Part shown: positions 1 through 5,071 of the stretch, piece after piece
How the letters are laid out: each line of letters starts with the position of its first letter
Position numbering within the stretch: position 1 is the first letter of the stretch
Source of the DNA: Treponema sp.
Lineage (GTDB): Bacteria > Spirochaetota > Spirochaetia > Treponematales > Treponemataceae
Assembly: GCA_003455655.1 (NCBI GenBank)
Contig: DMQP01000141.1
Span: 1 to 5,071 of the forward strand
Reading direction: 5' to 3'
DNA length: 5,071 nucleotides
Notes under the pieces: model-generated
Told to the model about the DNA's origin: nothing
The model's input: only the letters and a program-made list of their open reading frames with translations
Databases searched by the model: none
Made by a program: the position numbers and the translations under genes

Positions 1-453
1 GGCGGTTGTTCTATAAATGCACTGTGCGATTTAACTCCTGATGAATGGGAAAAAGTAAAATCTTTTGTAAACGATGAAGTTCTTCAAAAAAGAGCTAAGC
101 ACTGTGTTTACGAAAATCAGCGTGTAAAAGATGCTGTTGTTGCGCTTAACAAAGGAGACCTTATTCAACTGGGAAAACTTTTAAATGCTTCTCACGAGTC
201 TCTTAAGAATGACTATGAAGTAACAGGTATTGAACTAGACACACTCGCCTACACTGCTCAAAAACAAGACAGCTGTTTGGGCGCTCGCATGACAGGTGCT
301 GGTTTTGGCGGATGTGCAATTGCTTTAGTTCACAAAGACAAAGTCGACGCATTCATAGACAACGTACAAAAAGAGTACACCGCTGCCATCGGATATAATG
401 CAGGATTTTTCGCATGTGAAAGTGGCGATGGAGTTGCGCGAGTTTCTGAGTAG
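1..453 (+). CDS. galK: Galactokinase, C-terminal part (5' end outside window)
   Basis: Galactokinase phosphorylates galactose with ATP to galactose-1-phosphate, the entry step of the cytoplasmic Leloir pathway. Frame 1 is open from the first base to TAG at 451-453 and gives 150 residues; the N-terminal part, with the galactose-binding signature and ATP loop, lies upstream of the window. Visible family marks are RAKHCVYENQRV (residues 31-42) and the GHMP-kinase C-terminal glycine motif GARMTGAGFGGC (94-105), followed by the usual ending of the form FF.C..GDG.A. Family members are about 380-400 residues long, so roughly 60% is missing. The end is odd: the last codons (RVSE, then TAG) lie inside a 10-bp hairpin, and a second version of the same C-terminus follows at 491-541 in another frame. 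The original 3' end may therefore have been rearranged. Identification is secure from the motifs; the exact native C-terminus is uncertain. Confidence 0.93.
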   Translation, partial: GGCSINALCDLTPDEWEKVKSFVNDEVLQKRAKHCVYENQRVKDAVVALNKGDLIQLGKLLNASHESLKNDYEVTGIELDTLAYTAQKQDSCLGARMTGAGFGGCAIALVHKDKVDAFIDNVQKEYTAAIGYNAGFFACESGDGVARVSE

Positions 454-513
454 CAGAAACTCGTAGAGAAAAGCGAAAGCTTTTCTCCGCTTCTTTGCTT
501 GTGAAAGCGGAGA
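439..513. repeat. Cluster of hairpin-forming inverted repeats after galK
   Basis: Three perfect inverted repeats lie in tandem. The first has 10-bp arms CGAGTTTCTG (439-448) and CAGAAACTCG (454-463), with the galK stop codon in its 5-base loop. The second has 9-bp arms GAGAAAAGC (466-474) and GCTTTTCTC (479-487) closed by a GAAA tetraloop. The third has 9-bp arms TCTCCGCTT (484-492) and AAGCGGAGA (505-513) and overlaps the second, so the two exclude each other. The hairpins could act as transcription-ending or RNA-stabilising structures between convergent genes, but none is followed by a clean T-run on either strand. The paired hairpins look like a REP-type dispersed palindromic element; copy number elsewhere cannot be judged from this window. 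Confidence 0.7.
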
Positions 514-541
514 CGGTGTTGCAAAACTGACTAATTGTTAA
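491..541 (+). pseudogene. Orphan second copy of the galactokinase C-terminus
   Basis: Read in frame 2, this stretch encodes FFACESGDGVAKLTNC followed by TAA. The first eleven residues (FFACESGDGVA) are identical to residues 136-146 of the upstream galK product, encoded at 406-438. Over these 33 bases the two copies differ at eight positions, all silent third-codon bases, so both evolved as coding sequence and this is not a recent duplication. The copy starts 85 bases after the first, in a different frame, and has no start codon of its own, so it should not be translated alone. Its TAA overlaps the stop of the convergent ABC transporter gene. It looks like the leftover tail of another galK allele, perhaps the original 3' end. 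The homology is directly visible; the history is inferred. Confidence 0.8.
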
Positions 542-2154
542 TTCTGACAACTGTTCAACGTAATAACCTCGTCATATAGCGAAAGCGTTTCGTTATCCGT
601 ACGATGAGTAACAGATACGACAGTTTTATCTGATAACGATTTAACTGTTTTCTCAATATAACCCGCAGTTTCTGAATCAAGGGCTGAAGTAGCCTCGTCA
701 AGAATCAGCAGTGGTCTGTCATAAATAAGTGCACGCGCAATTGCAATACGTTGCCTCTCTCCACCAGAAAAGCAGGAACCATTTTCTACAAGTCTGGTTT
801 CCAGACCCTCTGGCAATTTCTCTACAACATCAGAAAGACCTGATTTTTCAACTGCGTCATTTATCTTTTCATCAGAAAAACTATTGAAAAGTGTAATATT
901 ATCACGAAGTGTACCAGTAAATAGTTCAACATTTTGTGAAACACTGGCAAATTCAACTCTCTTTTCAGCAGAGCCGTCTATAAGAATTTTTCCATTTTCA
1001 GGAGCATAATAACCACTCAACAGTTTAAGAAATGTTGATTTACCACATCCGCTTTTTCCGCAAACTGCATAGTGTTTGTTTTTTTGTAACTGAACATTCA
1101 AAGAGTCAAACAGTTTGCGCTTATCTTCAAATGAAAATGAAACATCCTTAAACTCAATTATCTTTTCAAATGAAGACATTTTAGATTTTTTTATATCTGC
1201 AAAAAAATCATCTGGACTGGATTTAATTATCTGTTCCATCTCATTAATGATCTCTTTTACAGATTTAAGCTGGGCAAACTTAGATGACAATTGAAAAGCA
1301 GGACTAATAACCTGTCCAGTTAATTGAGTTACAGCAACTATACTTCCTATTGTAAGATACCCTCTGACAGCAAGAACACCCGCAAAAACAATAACAAGAA
1401 ACTGAACAAAAATTCCTGCTGCAGTTGACACTCCATAAACAAGTGACATTTTATTAGCAAAAGACTGCTTAGAACCTTCAAAACTCTCTACGGAAGAATT
1501 ATGTAAACTGTTAATTTTATTCTCTATCTTGTAATCTTTTATTACTCCAAAACAACGAAAACAATCATTTAAAACGACATTATATTTCCCGCTAAAAACT
1601 AAAACATCAGATTGCAGCGACGCTAGTTTTCTACTAAACAAACGAGGGAGAAGACTTGGAATTGACATTAAAAACAGAGAAGCAATTGCAACGACGGGAT
1701 TCATAACAAACAAAAGTACCGTTGCAAAAATTATGCCTATAACACTTTCATAAATACTTAGTTTGTTCTTAAAGAGATTTTCCTCCACAATATTTATATT
1801 CTGATTCATAAATGAAATATATTCAGCATTAGGTTTTTTATCAAAATCACAACGCTCTTTACAAAGAATTCCTTTAAAAAGATCTTTACGAATATTTGCA
1901 TCAGCATTTTTTAAGCATCTGGCTTTTAACAAACCACTAAACAGAACAAGCAGTCCTAAAACCAATGCATATAATGCACAAATAACAAAATCGTTAATAA
2001 GATTAACATCACCCTTATCAATAACAGCAAGCGATATTTGATCCAGAATCCAGTTAAGAAGCAAAGCAACACAAACACTAACTAAAACTTGAACAGTCTG
2101 AAAAAAAACATAAAAGAGAAAAGCCTTATTCTTATATGTAAGATAGTTTTTCAT
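538..2154 (-). CDS. ABC exporter half-transporter (fused permease and ATPase)
   Basis: This 538-residue inner-membrane protein joins an exporter-type transmembrane domain to a nucleotide-binding domain and should act as a dimer driving substrate export with ATP. Hydrophobic segments are visible near residues 11-38, 56-76, 137-151, 153-170, 240-263 and 266-288, which fits six helices. The ATPase motifs are complete: Walker A GKSGCGKST (366-374, K372), Q-loop Q407, signature FSGGERQR (462-469), Walker B LLILDE (482-487, catalytic E487), D-loop SALD and switch H517. There is no N-terminal C39 peptidase domain, so it is not a self-processing peptide exporter. The start is placed at the ATG at 2154 because AAGGAG lies five bases upstream; a GTG 45 bases upstream lacks a ribosome site and would add a non-hydrophobic tail. 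The substrate cannot be told from sequence. Lying next to a TPR-type regulator and a possible micropeptide, a peptide or antimicrobial substrate is possible but inferred. Confidence 0.92.
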   Translation of the reverse strand: MKNYLTYKNKAFLFYVFFQTVQVLVSVCVALLLNWILDQISLAVIDKGDVNLINDFVICALYALVLGLLVLFSGLLKARCLKNADANIRKDLFKGILCKERCDFDKKPNAEYISFMNQNINIVEENLFKNKLSIYESVIGIIFATVLLFVMNPVVAIASLFLMSIPSLLPRLFSRKLASLQSDVLVFSGKYNVVLNDCFRCFGVIKDYKIENKINSLHNSSVESFEGSKQSFANKMSLVYGVSTAAGIFVQFLVIVFAGVLAVRGYLTIGSIVAVTQLTGQVISPAFQLSSKFAQLKSVKEIINEMEQIIKSSPDDFFADIKKSKMSSFEKIIEFKDVSFSFEDKRKLFDSLNVQLQKNKHYAVCGKSGCGKSTFLKLLSGYYAPENGKILIDGSAEKRVEFASVSQNVELFTGTLRDNITLFNSFSDEKINDAVEKSGLSDVVEKLPEGLETRLVENGSCFSGGERQRIAIARALIYDRPLLILDEATSALDSETAGYIEKTVKSLSDKTVVSVTHRTDNETLSLYDEVITLNSCQN

Positions 2155-2159
2155 ATACA

Positions 2160-2165
2160 CTCCTT
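2160..2165 (-). promoter_or_regulatory. Ribosome-binding site deciding the ABC exporter start
   Basis: The minus strand reads AAGGAG here, five bases before ATG at 2154. It favours the protein beginning MKNYLTYKNK over the GTG start at 2199. Confidence 0.85.
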
Positions 2166-2172
2166 GTCTTAA

Positions 2173-2207
2173 ATAGAAAAGCATTAATTTTAAGCGCACT
2201 TTTCTAT
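2173..2207 (-). repeat. Inverted repeat in the ABC exporter 5' leader
   Basis: Nine-base arms ATAGAAAAG (2173-2181) and CTTTTCTAT (2199-2207) are perfectly complementary across a 17-base loop; two further wobble pairs could form inside. The hairpin lies between the stop of the 8-codon ORF and the exporter ribosome-binding site, ending 7 bases before that site. It does not itself hide the ribosome site. It could be a weak terminator, attenuator or RNA-stability element. The arms are AT-rich, so the structure is only moderately stable. The repeat is seen directly; the role is inferred. Confidence 0.5.
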
Positions 2208-2219
2208 ACTTTAAAATAA

Positions 2220-2246
2220 TTATTTAAGGATGTTAATTATAACCAT
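2220..2246 (-). CDS. Candidate 8-residue micropeptide or leader ORF
   Basis: An ATG at 2246 opens an eight-codon ORF, MVIINILK, ending in TAA. It is preceded by GGAGG at the ideal distance of six bases, a better ribosome site than those of the overlapping lipid and regulator genes. The peptide is hydrophobic with a C-terminal lysine. The same frame extends upstream to another ATG at 2294, giving 24 residues with a hydrophobic start (MVIFLCIC), a basic middle (NKKNRRC) and the same end, but that start has no visible ribosome site. The ORF sits between a TPR-type regulator and an exporter, where signal-peptide genes or translational leaders occur. Against it, the codons include TATAAT, which could be a promoter -10 box placing transcription start inside the ORF, and eight codons arise easily by chance. 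I do not recognise the peptide. Confidence 0.4.
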   Translation of the reverse strand: MVIINILK

Positions 2247-2252
2247 AATACA

Positions 2253-2257
2253 CCTCC
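2253..2257 (-). promoter_or_regulatory. Strong ribosome-binding site without a long gene
   Basis: The minus strand reads CGGAGGTG here; the GGAGG core is six bases before ATG at 2246. An eight-base A-run (plus-strand T-run 2260-2267) lies just upstream, typical of a well-initiated site. The only ORF it can serve is the eight-codon MVIINILK frame. Confidence 0.6.
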
Positions 2258-2269
2258 GATTTTTTTTAT

Positions 2270-2279
2270 TGCATATGCA
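2270..2279. promoter_or_regulatory. 10-base perfect palindrome TGCATATGCA, possible operator
   Basis: TGCATATGCA is self-complementary over all ten bases. It lies between the spaced CCATA/TATGG half-sites and the GGAGG ribosome site, so it would fall in the promoter or early leader of a transcript reading into the exporter. It is a possible protein-binding site, but a short AT-rich palindrome can occur by chance. Confidence 0.3.
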
Positions 2280-2290
2280 TAGAAAAATTA

Positions 2291-2315
2291 CCATAAGTTT
2301 TATGGATAAACCATA
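2291..2315. promoter_or_regulatory. Three TATGG/CCATA half-sites at 10-base steps, candidate operator
   Basis: On the plus strand CCATA begins at 2291, TATGG at 2301 and CCATA at 2311, giving two overlapping inverted pairs with each half-site exactly one helical turn from the next. The inner pair extends to CCATAA-GTT-TTATGG (2291-2305). A further CCATA is at 2243-2247. Such phased inverted half-sites suit a dimeric HTH protein, and the XRE-type regulator encoded immediately upstream in transcription is the obvious candidate for binding. No good -35/-10 pair could be placed with confidence, so whether binding would repress or activate the exporter is unknown. The pattern is seen directly; its use as an operator is inferred. 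Confidence 0.45.
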
Positions 2316-2348
2316 GCAGGAGATGTATAAAAAAATCTACATTATTCG

Positions 2349-3242
2349 TTAAATAATTATATTCTTGGAAAACTGTTGCACAACACGTGCAAACTGCTGC
2401 TTACCAATAAGATTAAGATAAGGAATAATTGATTCAGTTATTTTTTTTGATTTTTTTATTTTACCGCTTTTATACAAAACTTTTGCCTTTACAAATTCTA
2501 ATTCAGGCATAAGTGTAAGTTCAGAATGATCAAGCGCCCATTTTTCTGCTTCTTCAACAACAGTTAAAGCGTCCTGTTCTTTACCTATTTCTGTTAAAAG
2601 AGAGGCCAAATTCATGGAAACATTTATACGAATAATACCATAATTTCTTTCAGTACTTTCAACATTTTTTAATGCTTCAAGTAATTCCCGTAAAATCATA
2701 ACAGCATCGATAAGATTGCCATTCTGATAATAAGCGATGGATATTACACTGAGTATATTTGCCTCAACATAGGACAGAAGTACATTTCTAAAAAAAGAAA
2801 AATCTAAGCTTGGTTTTGTACAAAACAGTGCTTCTTTAAGGCAATCGACCGCACAGTCCTTTTTTTCAAGAAGTGCTATTGTTCCATTCAGAAAGTTTAA
2901 AACTTGTCGGCTTGTCATATCAGAGATTTCATATTCATTCAACTTCGCAAGAACTGACTTAGCATAATCCAAATCGCCACGATTCAATGCTTTTCCCGCC
3001 TCTTCTGACAGTTCATCGAATTTTTTTTCGCGTTCATTCTTATAATAAATATTACATATTTGATATGTACTGGCATCAAGTTTTGCTAAAATTTTCTCTA
3101 ATGTAGAACTGGATGGCATCTGTATTCCACTTTCTATTCTGGAAATGGAAACACTTGAACAAATGCCATCAGCTAGTTCTTCTTGAGTTAACTTCTTTTT
3201 TTTACGCAATTCTCGGATTATATCACCCAGAGAATTATTCAT
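2349..3242 (-). CDS. XRE-family HTH regulator with TPR-like C-terminal domain
   Basis: This is a 297-residue cytoplasmic transcription regulator. Residues about 5-57 form an XRE/HTH_3 domain (LGDIIRELRKKKKLTQEELA, then SVSISRIESG and PSSSTLEKIL). Residues about 72-290 are almost wholly helical with TPR-like pairs, for example EAGKALNRGDLDYAKSVLAKL, ISIAYYQNGNLIDAVMILREL, NLASLLTEIGKEQDALTVVEEAE and VKAKVLYKSGKIKKSKKI. This layout and length match peptide-sensing RRNPP-like regulators (PlcR, Rgg, PrgX types), whose TPR groove binds short peptides; whether this one does is inferred. The ATG at 3242 is chosen because the HTH begins directly after it; it overlaps the ketosynthase end by eight bases, which suggests translational coupling. 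The ribosome site is weak (AAGAG, eight bases away), which fits coupling. The exporter follows after 194 bases. Codons are more AT-rich than in the lipid genes before it. Confidence 0.88.
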   Translation of the reverse strand: MNNSLGDIIRELRKKKKLTQEELADGICSSVSISRIESGIQMPSSSTLEKILAKLDASTYQICNIYYKNEREKKFDELSEEAGKALNRGDLDYAKSVLAKLNEYEISDMTSRQVLNFLNGTIALLEKKDCAVDCLKEALFCTKPSLDFSFFRNVLLSYVEANILSVISIAYYQNGNLIDAVMILRELLEALKNVESTERNYGIIRINVSMNLASLLTEIGKEQDALTVVEEAEKWALDHSELTLMPELEFVKAKVLYKSGKIKKSKKITESIIPYLNLIGKQQFARVVQQFSKNIII

Positions 3243-4500
3243 CTGTCCATCTCTTAAACACAAGAGAAGTATTAATTCCGCCAAAGGCAAAATTGTTACT
3301 CATAACATAGTCTGTCTTAATTTCGCGTCCCTCACCCTTAATATAATCAAGAGGAGCACATTCAGGATCAACATTTACCAAGTTCAAATTTGGATGGAAC
3401 CAACCTTCATTCATCATGTTAATTGTAAGCCAAGCTTCAACACATCCACATGCACCAAGAGTATGACCGATGTAACTCTTTGTAGTAGAAATGGGCACTG
3501 CACGGTTAAACACTTTATAGGTTGCTGCAGTTTCTGCAATATCTCCGTGATGAGTTGCAGTTCCGTGAGCATTAACATAACCAATAAGGTCTGGAGAAAT
3601 GCCTGCATCCTTTACAGACTGTGCCATACAAACTGCCTGGGTTTCGGGGTTAGGAGAAGTAATATGAGTTCCGTCAGCATTTGTTCCGAAGCCAACAATT
3701 TCTGCGTAAATTTTTGCACCGCGTTTTACCGCATGTTCCAAATCTTCAAGAACCATCATGCCTGCACCTTCGCCTATAACCAAACCGTCGCGGTCTTTGT
3801 CAAAGGCACGAGGTTCAAGTTCTGGTGAATCATTAAGAATTGCAGTTGCGCCCATTGCATCAAAACATCCTGCATCAGGAGGAGTCAACTCTTCTGCGCC
3901 ACCTGCGAACATAACTGTCTGGATTCCATTTTCAATTGCTTCGTAAGCGTAACCAATTGACTGGCTTCCTGAAGTACAAGCTGTGTTTGTTGTAATAACA
4001 CGACCTTTAATTCCGTAGTATACGCTGATGTTTGCAGCACAAGTCTGAGGCATACACTTAATGTAAGTCTGACTGTCAATACGAGTTGCGTCTCCTTCAG
4101 TTACCATTGCAGCCATATCAACAATAGCAGACATACTTCCCATACAAGAACCGTAGGCAATACCTGCGCTTCCGTCTTGAAGTTCAGCAAGAATAGAACC
4201 ATCTTCATTCTTAAGCTTTGCCATATCAAGTGCACGATCCATTGCAACCAAAGAAAGCAATGCTACGCGTCCCATACCGCGAACCTTTTTGCGAGGGAAG
4301 GAAGGAAGTTCTTTTTCGTAAGGACAAGCAAGACGAGTATTCATTCGCTCAAAGAATTCCCAATCTTTCATGTAGCGAATTCTGTTTTTGTAAGACTGCA
4401 GGTTAGCAAATGCTTCTGCCCAATCATCGCCCAAACCAGAAAGCATACCGCAACCAGTAATGACGACACGACGTTTTCCATTAGGTTTTGTAAAATTCAT
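3235..4500 (-). CDS. FabF-like beta-ketoacyl-ACP synthase (aryl-polyene ApeR type)
   Basis: This 421-residue cytoplasmic enzyme should condense an acyl chain with malonyl-ACP to extend it by two carbons. The thiolase-fold active site is complete: nucleophile C175 in NTACTSGSQ, H312 in NAHGTATHHGD, K341 and H346 in KSYIGHTLGACG, plus the closing NFAFGGIN loop (403-410). Length matches FabF (about 410). It is not an ordinary housekeeping FabF: DDWAEAFANLQSYKN, the KKVRGMGRVALLSL region, AGGAEEL and the NNFAFGGINTS ending closely resemble the ketosynthase I recall from enterobacterial aryl-polyene clusters (ApeR). It starts at ATG 4500, overlapping the reductase stop in an ATGA junction, and ends eight bases inside the regulator gene. 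Reductase followed by this synthase is the ApeQ-ApeR order. Family assignment is secure; membership of an aryl-polyene pathway is inferred. Confidence 0.9.
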   Translation of the reverse strand: MNFTKPNGKRRVVITGCGMLSGLGDDWAEAFANLQSYKNRIRYMKDWEFFERMNTRLACPYEKELPSFPRKKVRGMGRVALLSLVAMDRALDMAKLKNEDGSILAELQDGSAGIAYGSCMGSMSAIVDMAAMVTEGDATRIDSQTYIKCMPQTCAANISVYYGIKGRVITTNTACTSGSQSIGYAYEAIENGIQTVMFAGGAEELTPPDAGCFDAMGATAILNDSPELEPRAFDKDRDGLVIGEGAGMMVLEDLEHAVKRGAKIYAEIVGFGTNADGTHITSPNPETQAVCMAQSVKDAGISPDLIGYVNAHGTATHHGDIAETAATYKVFNRAVPISTTKSYIGHTLGACGCVEAWLTINMMNEGWFHPNLNLVNVDPECAPLDYIKGEGREIKTDYVMSNNFAFGGINTSLVFKRWTDE

Positions 4501-5071
4501 TTTATACCACCATTAACATTGATAACTTGACGAGTAATATAACTTGCTCCATCTGAAAGCAAGAACACAACAGGAGCTGCTATTTCTTCGGGAGTTCCGA
4601 CGCGCTTCATAGGAATATCATTAAGCAAAGCTTCAATAGGAGCATCTTTTATCATTTCTGTTTCAATAGCTCCCGGAGCAACAGAGTTTACTGTAATAGA
4701 ACGAGTTGCCAGTTCTGCAGCAAGAGCCTTGCTTGCACCAATAATGCCAGCCTTAGCAGCAGAATAGTTTGTTTGTCCACGGTTACCGTTTACACCACTT
4801 GCTGAAGAAATAGTAATGATGCGTCCGCCTCTTCTTTTACGAATCATGGGCATAACCAAGGGCTGAATAACATTGTAGAAACTGTCAAGATTTGTGTGAA
4901 TAACTGCATCCCAATCTTCACCATCGAGACCTGCAAAAGTGTTGTCGCGAGTAATGCCTGCGTTGCTTACAATTCCCCACAAGCCACCGTGTTTTTCGGT
5001 AAGAGCATCAAGTTTTTCTTTACAGTCAGCACGATTGCTTACATCAAACTGAATCAACTCACCGTTACCAC
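4497..5071 (-). CDS. fabG: FabG-type 3-oxoacyl-ACP reductase, 5'-truncated by window edge
   Basis: This short-chain dehydrogenase/reductase should reduce 3-oxoacyl-ACP to the 3-hydroxy form with NADPH. The reading frame is open to the right edge, giving 190 residues beginning GNGELIQFDV; about 50 N-terminal residues with the TGxxxGIG cofactor loop are outside the window. Visible are NAG (36-38), the structural Asn in HTNLDSF (N60), catalytic Ser in ISSASG (S89), Tyr and Lys in NYSAAK (Y102, K106), the VAPG loop (130-133) and the usual ending INVNGG. The TTG at 5057 is not a plausible start, since the conserved fold continues upstream. PLVMPMIRKRRGGRI and GNRGQTNYSAAKAGIIGASKAL resemble the reductase of aryl-polyene clusters (ApeQ). 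Its TGA overlaps the ketosynthase ATG by four bases, so the two are cotranslated. Confidence 0.92.
   Translation of the reverse strand, partial: GNGELIQFDVSNRADCKEKLDALTEKHGGLWGIVSNAGITRDNTFAGLDGEDWDAVIHTNLDSFYNVIQPLVMPMIRKRRGGRIITISSASGVNGNRGQTNYSAAKAGIIGASKALAAELATRSITVNSVAPGAIETEMIKDAPIEALLNDIPMKRVGTPEEIAAPVVFLLSDGASYITRQVINVNGGIK

Noticed and set aside
466..487. Intrinsic terminator after galK or, on the other strand, after the exporter gene.
   Set aside because: The stem is good but there is no run of T after it in either direction, so it is listed only as a hairpin.
2155..2199. Upstream GTG start adding 15 residues to the ABC exporter.
   Set aside because: No ribosome site precedes it, the added residues cross the inverted repeat, and the ATG at 2154 has AAGGAG at good spacing.
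2236..2241. Promoter for the exporter using TATAAT on the minus strand.
   Set aside because: The -10 match is perfect, but the position 17 bases upstream reads AAAAAT, not a -35 box, and AT-rich spacers give such hexamers by chance; kept only as a caveat for the tiny ORF.
2230..2316. A 28-codon plus-strand ORF in the spacer, starting ATG TTA ATT ATA.
   Set aside because: It runs antisense across the tiny ORF and the half-sites, has only a minimal AAGG directly touching the ATG, and the plus-strand has no other gene or clear promoter here.
2323..2352. Plus-strand 9-codon ORF MYKKIYIIR behind AGGAG.
   Set aside because: AGGAG abuts the ATG with no spacer, which is too close for normal initiation, and the ORF runs antisense into the regulator's stop.
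3243..3290. N-terminal extension of the HTH regulator (16 residues).
   Set aside because: It begins with a non-ATG codon deep inside the ketosynthase gene, and the HTH fold starts right after the ATG at 3242.
3394..3828. A 144-codon plus-strand ORF opposite the ketosynthase, and other plus-strand ORFs at 3758-3946 and 4177-4530.
   Set aside because: They are antisense shadows of well-conserved ketosynthase sequence and encode no recognisable domain.

Overview
The window looks like a low-GC bacterial chromosome. The galactokinase and lipid-gene residues remind me of host-associated Treponema-type spirochaetes, but the regulator type is equally common in Clostridia-like Firmicutes, so the genus is a low-confidence guess. 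No rRNA, tRNA, transposase or CRISPR array is visible.

Layout. The left end (1-453, + strand) is the last 150 codons of a galactokinase gene. Just past its stop is an unusual stretch (439-541): two strong hairpins, then a second, frame-shifted copy of the galactokinase C-terminus that differs from the first mostly at silent third positions. This copy runs exactly into the stop of the next, convergent gene. The rest lies on the minus strand and, in order of transcription (right to left), is: a 5'-truncated FabG-type ketoreductase (5071-4497), a FabF-like ketosynthase (4500-3235), an XRE helix-turn-helix regulator with a TPR-like helical C-terminal part (3242-2349), a 194-base spacer, and an exporter-type ABC half-transporter (2154-538).

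How the genes fit together. Ketoreductase, ketosynthase and regulator overlap by 4 and 8 bases, so they look like one translationally coupled operon. The reductase-synthase pair resembles the ApeQ-ApeR step of aryl-polyene (polyunsaturated lipid pigment) clusters, so the window probably catches the downstream end of such a cluster. The regulator has the architecture of peptide-sensing RRNPP-like regulators (HTH plus TPR-like helices). The spacer after it holds three TATGG/CCATA half-sites at exact 10-base steps, a 10-base palindrome, and an 8-codon ORF (MVIINILK) behind a near-ideal GGAGG ribosome-binding site, followed by an inverted repeat and then the exporter.

The best candidate for an undescribed system is therefore 2154-3242: regulator, possible micropeptide (signal or translational leader) and exporter. 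This is inferred from layout and visible signals only. The regulator-exporter block is clearly more AT-rich than the lipid genes (for example 14 G/C of 60 at 1741-1800 against 32 of 60 at 3841-3900), which would fit a separate origin.
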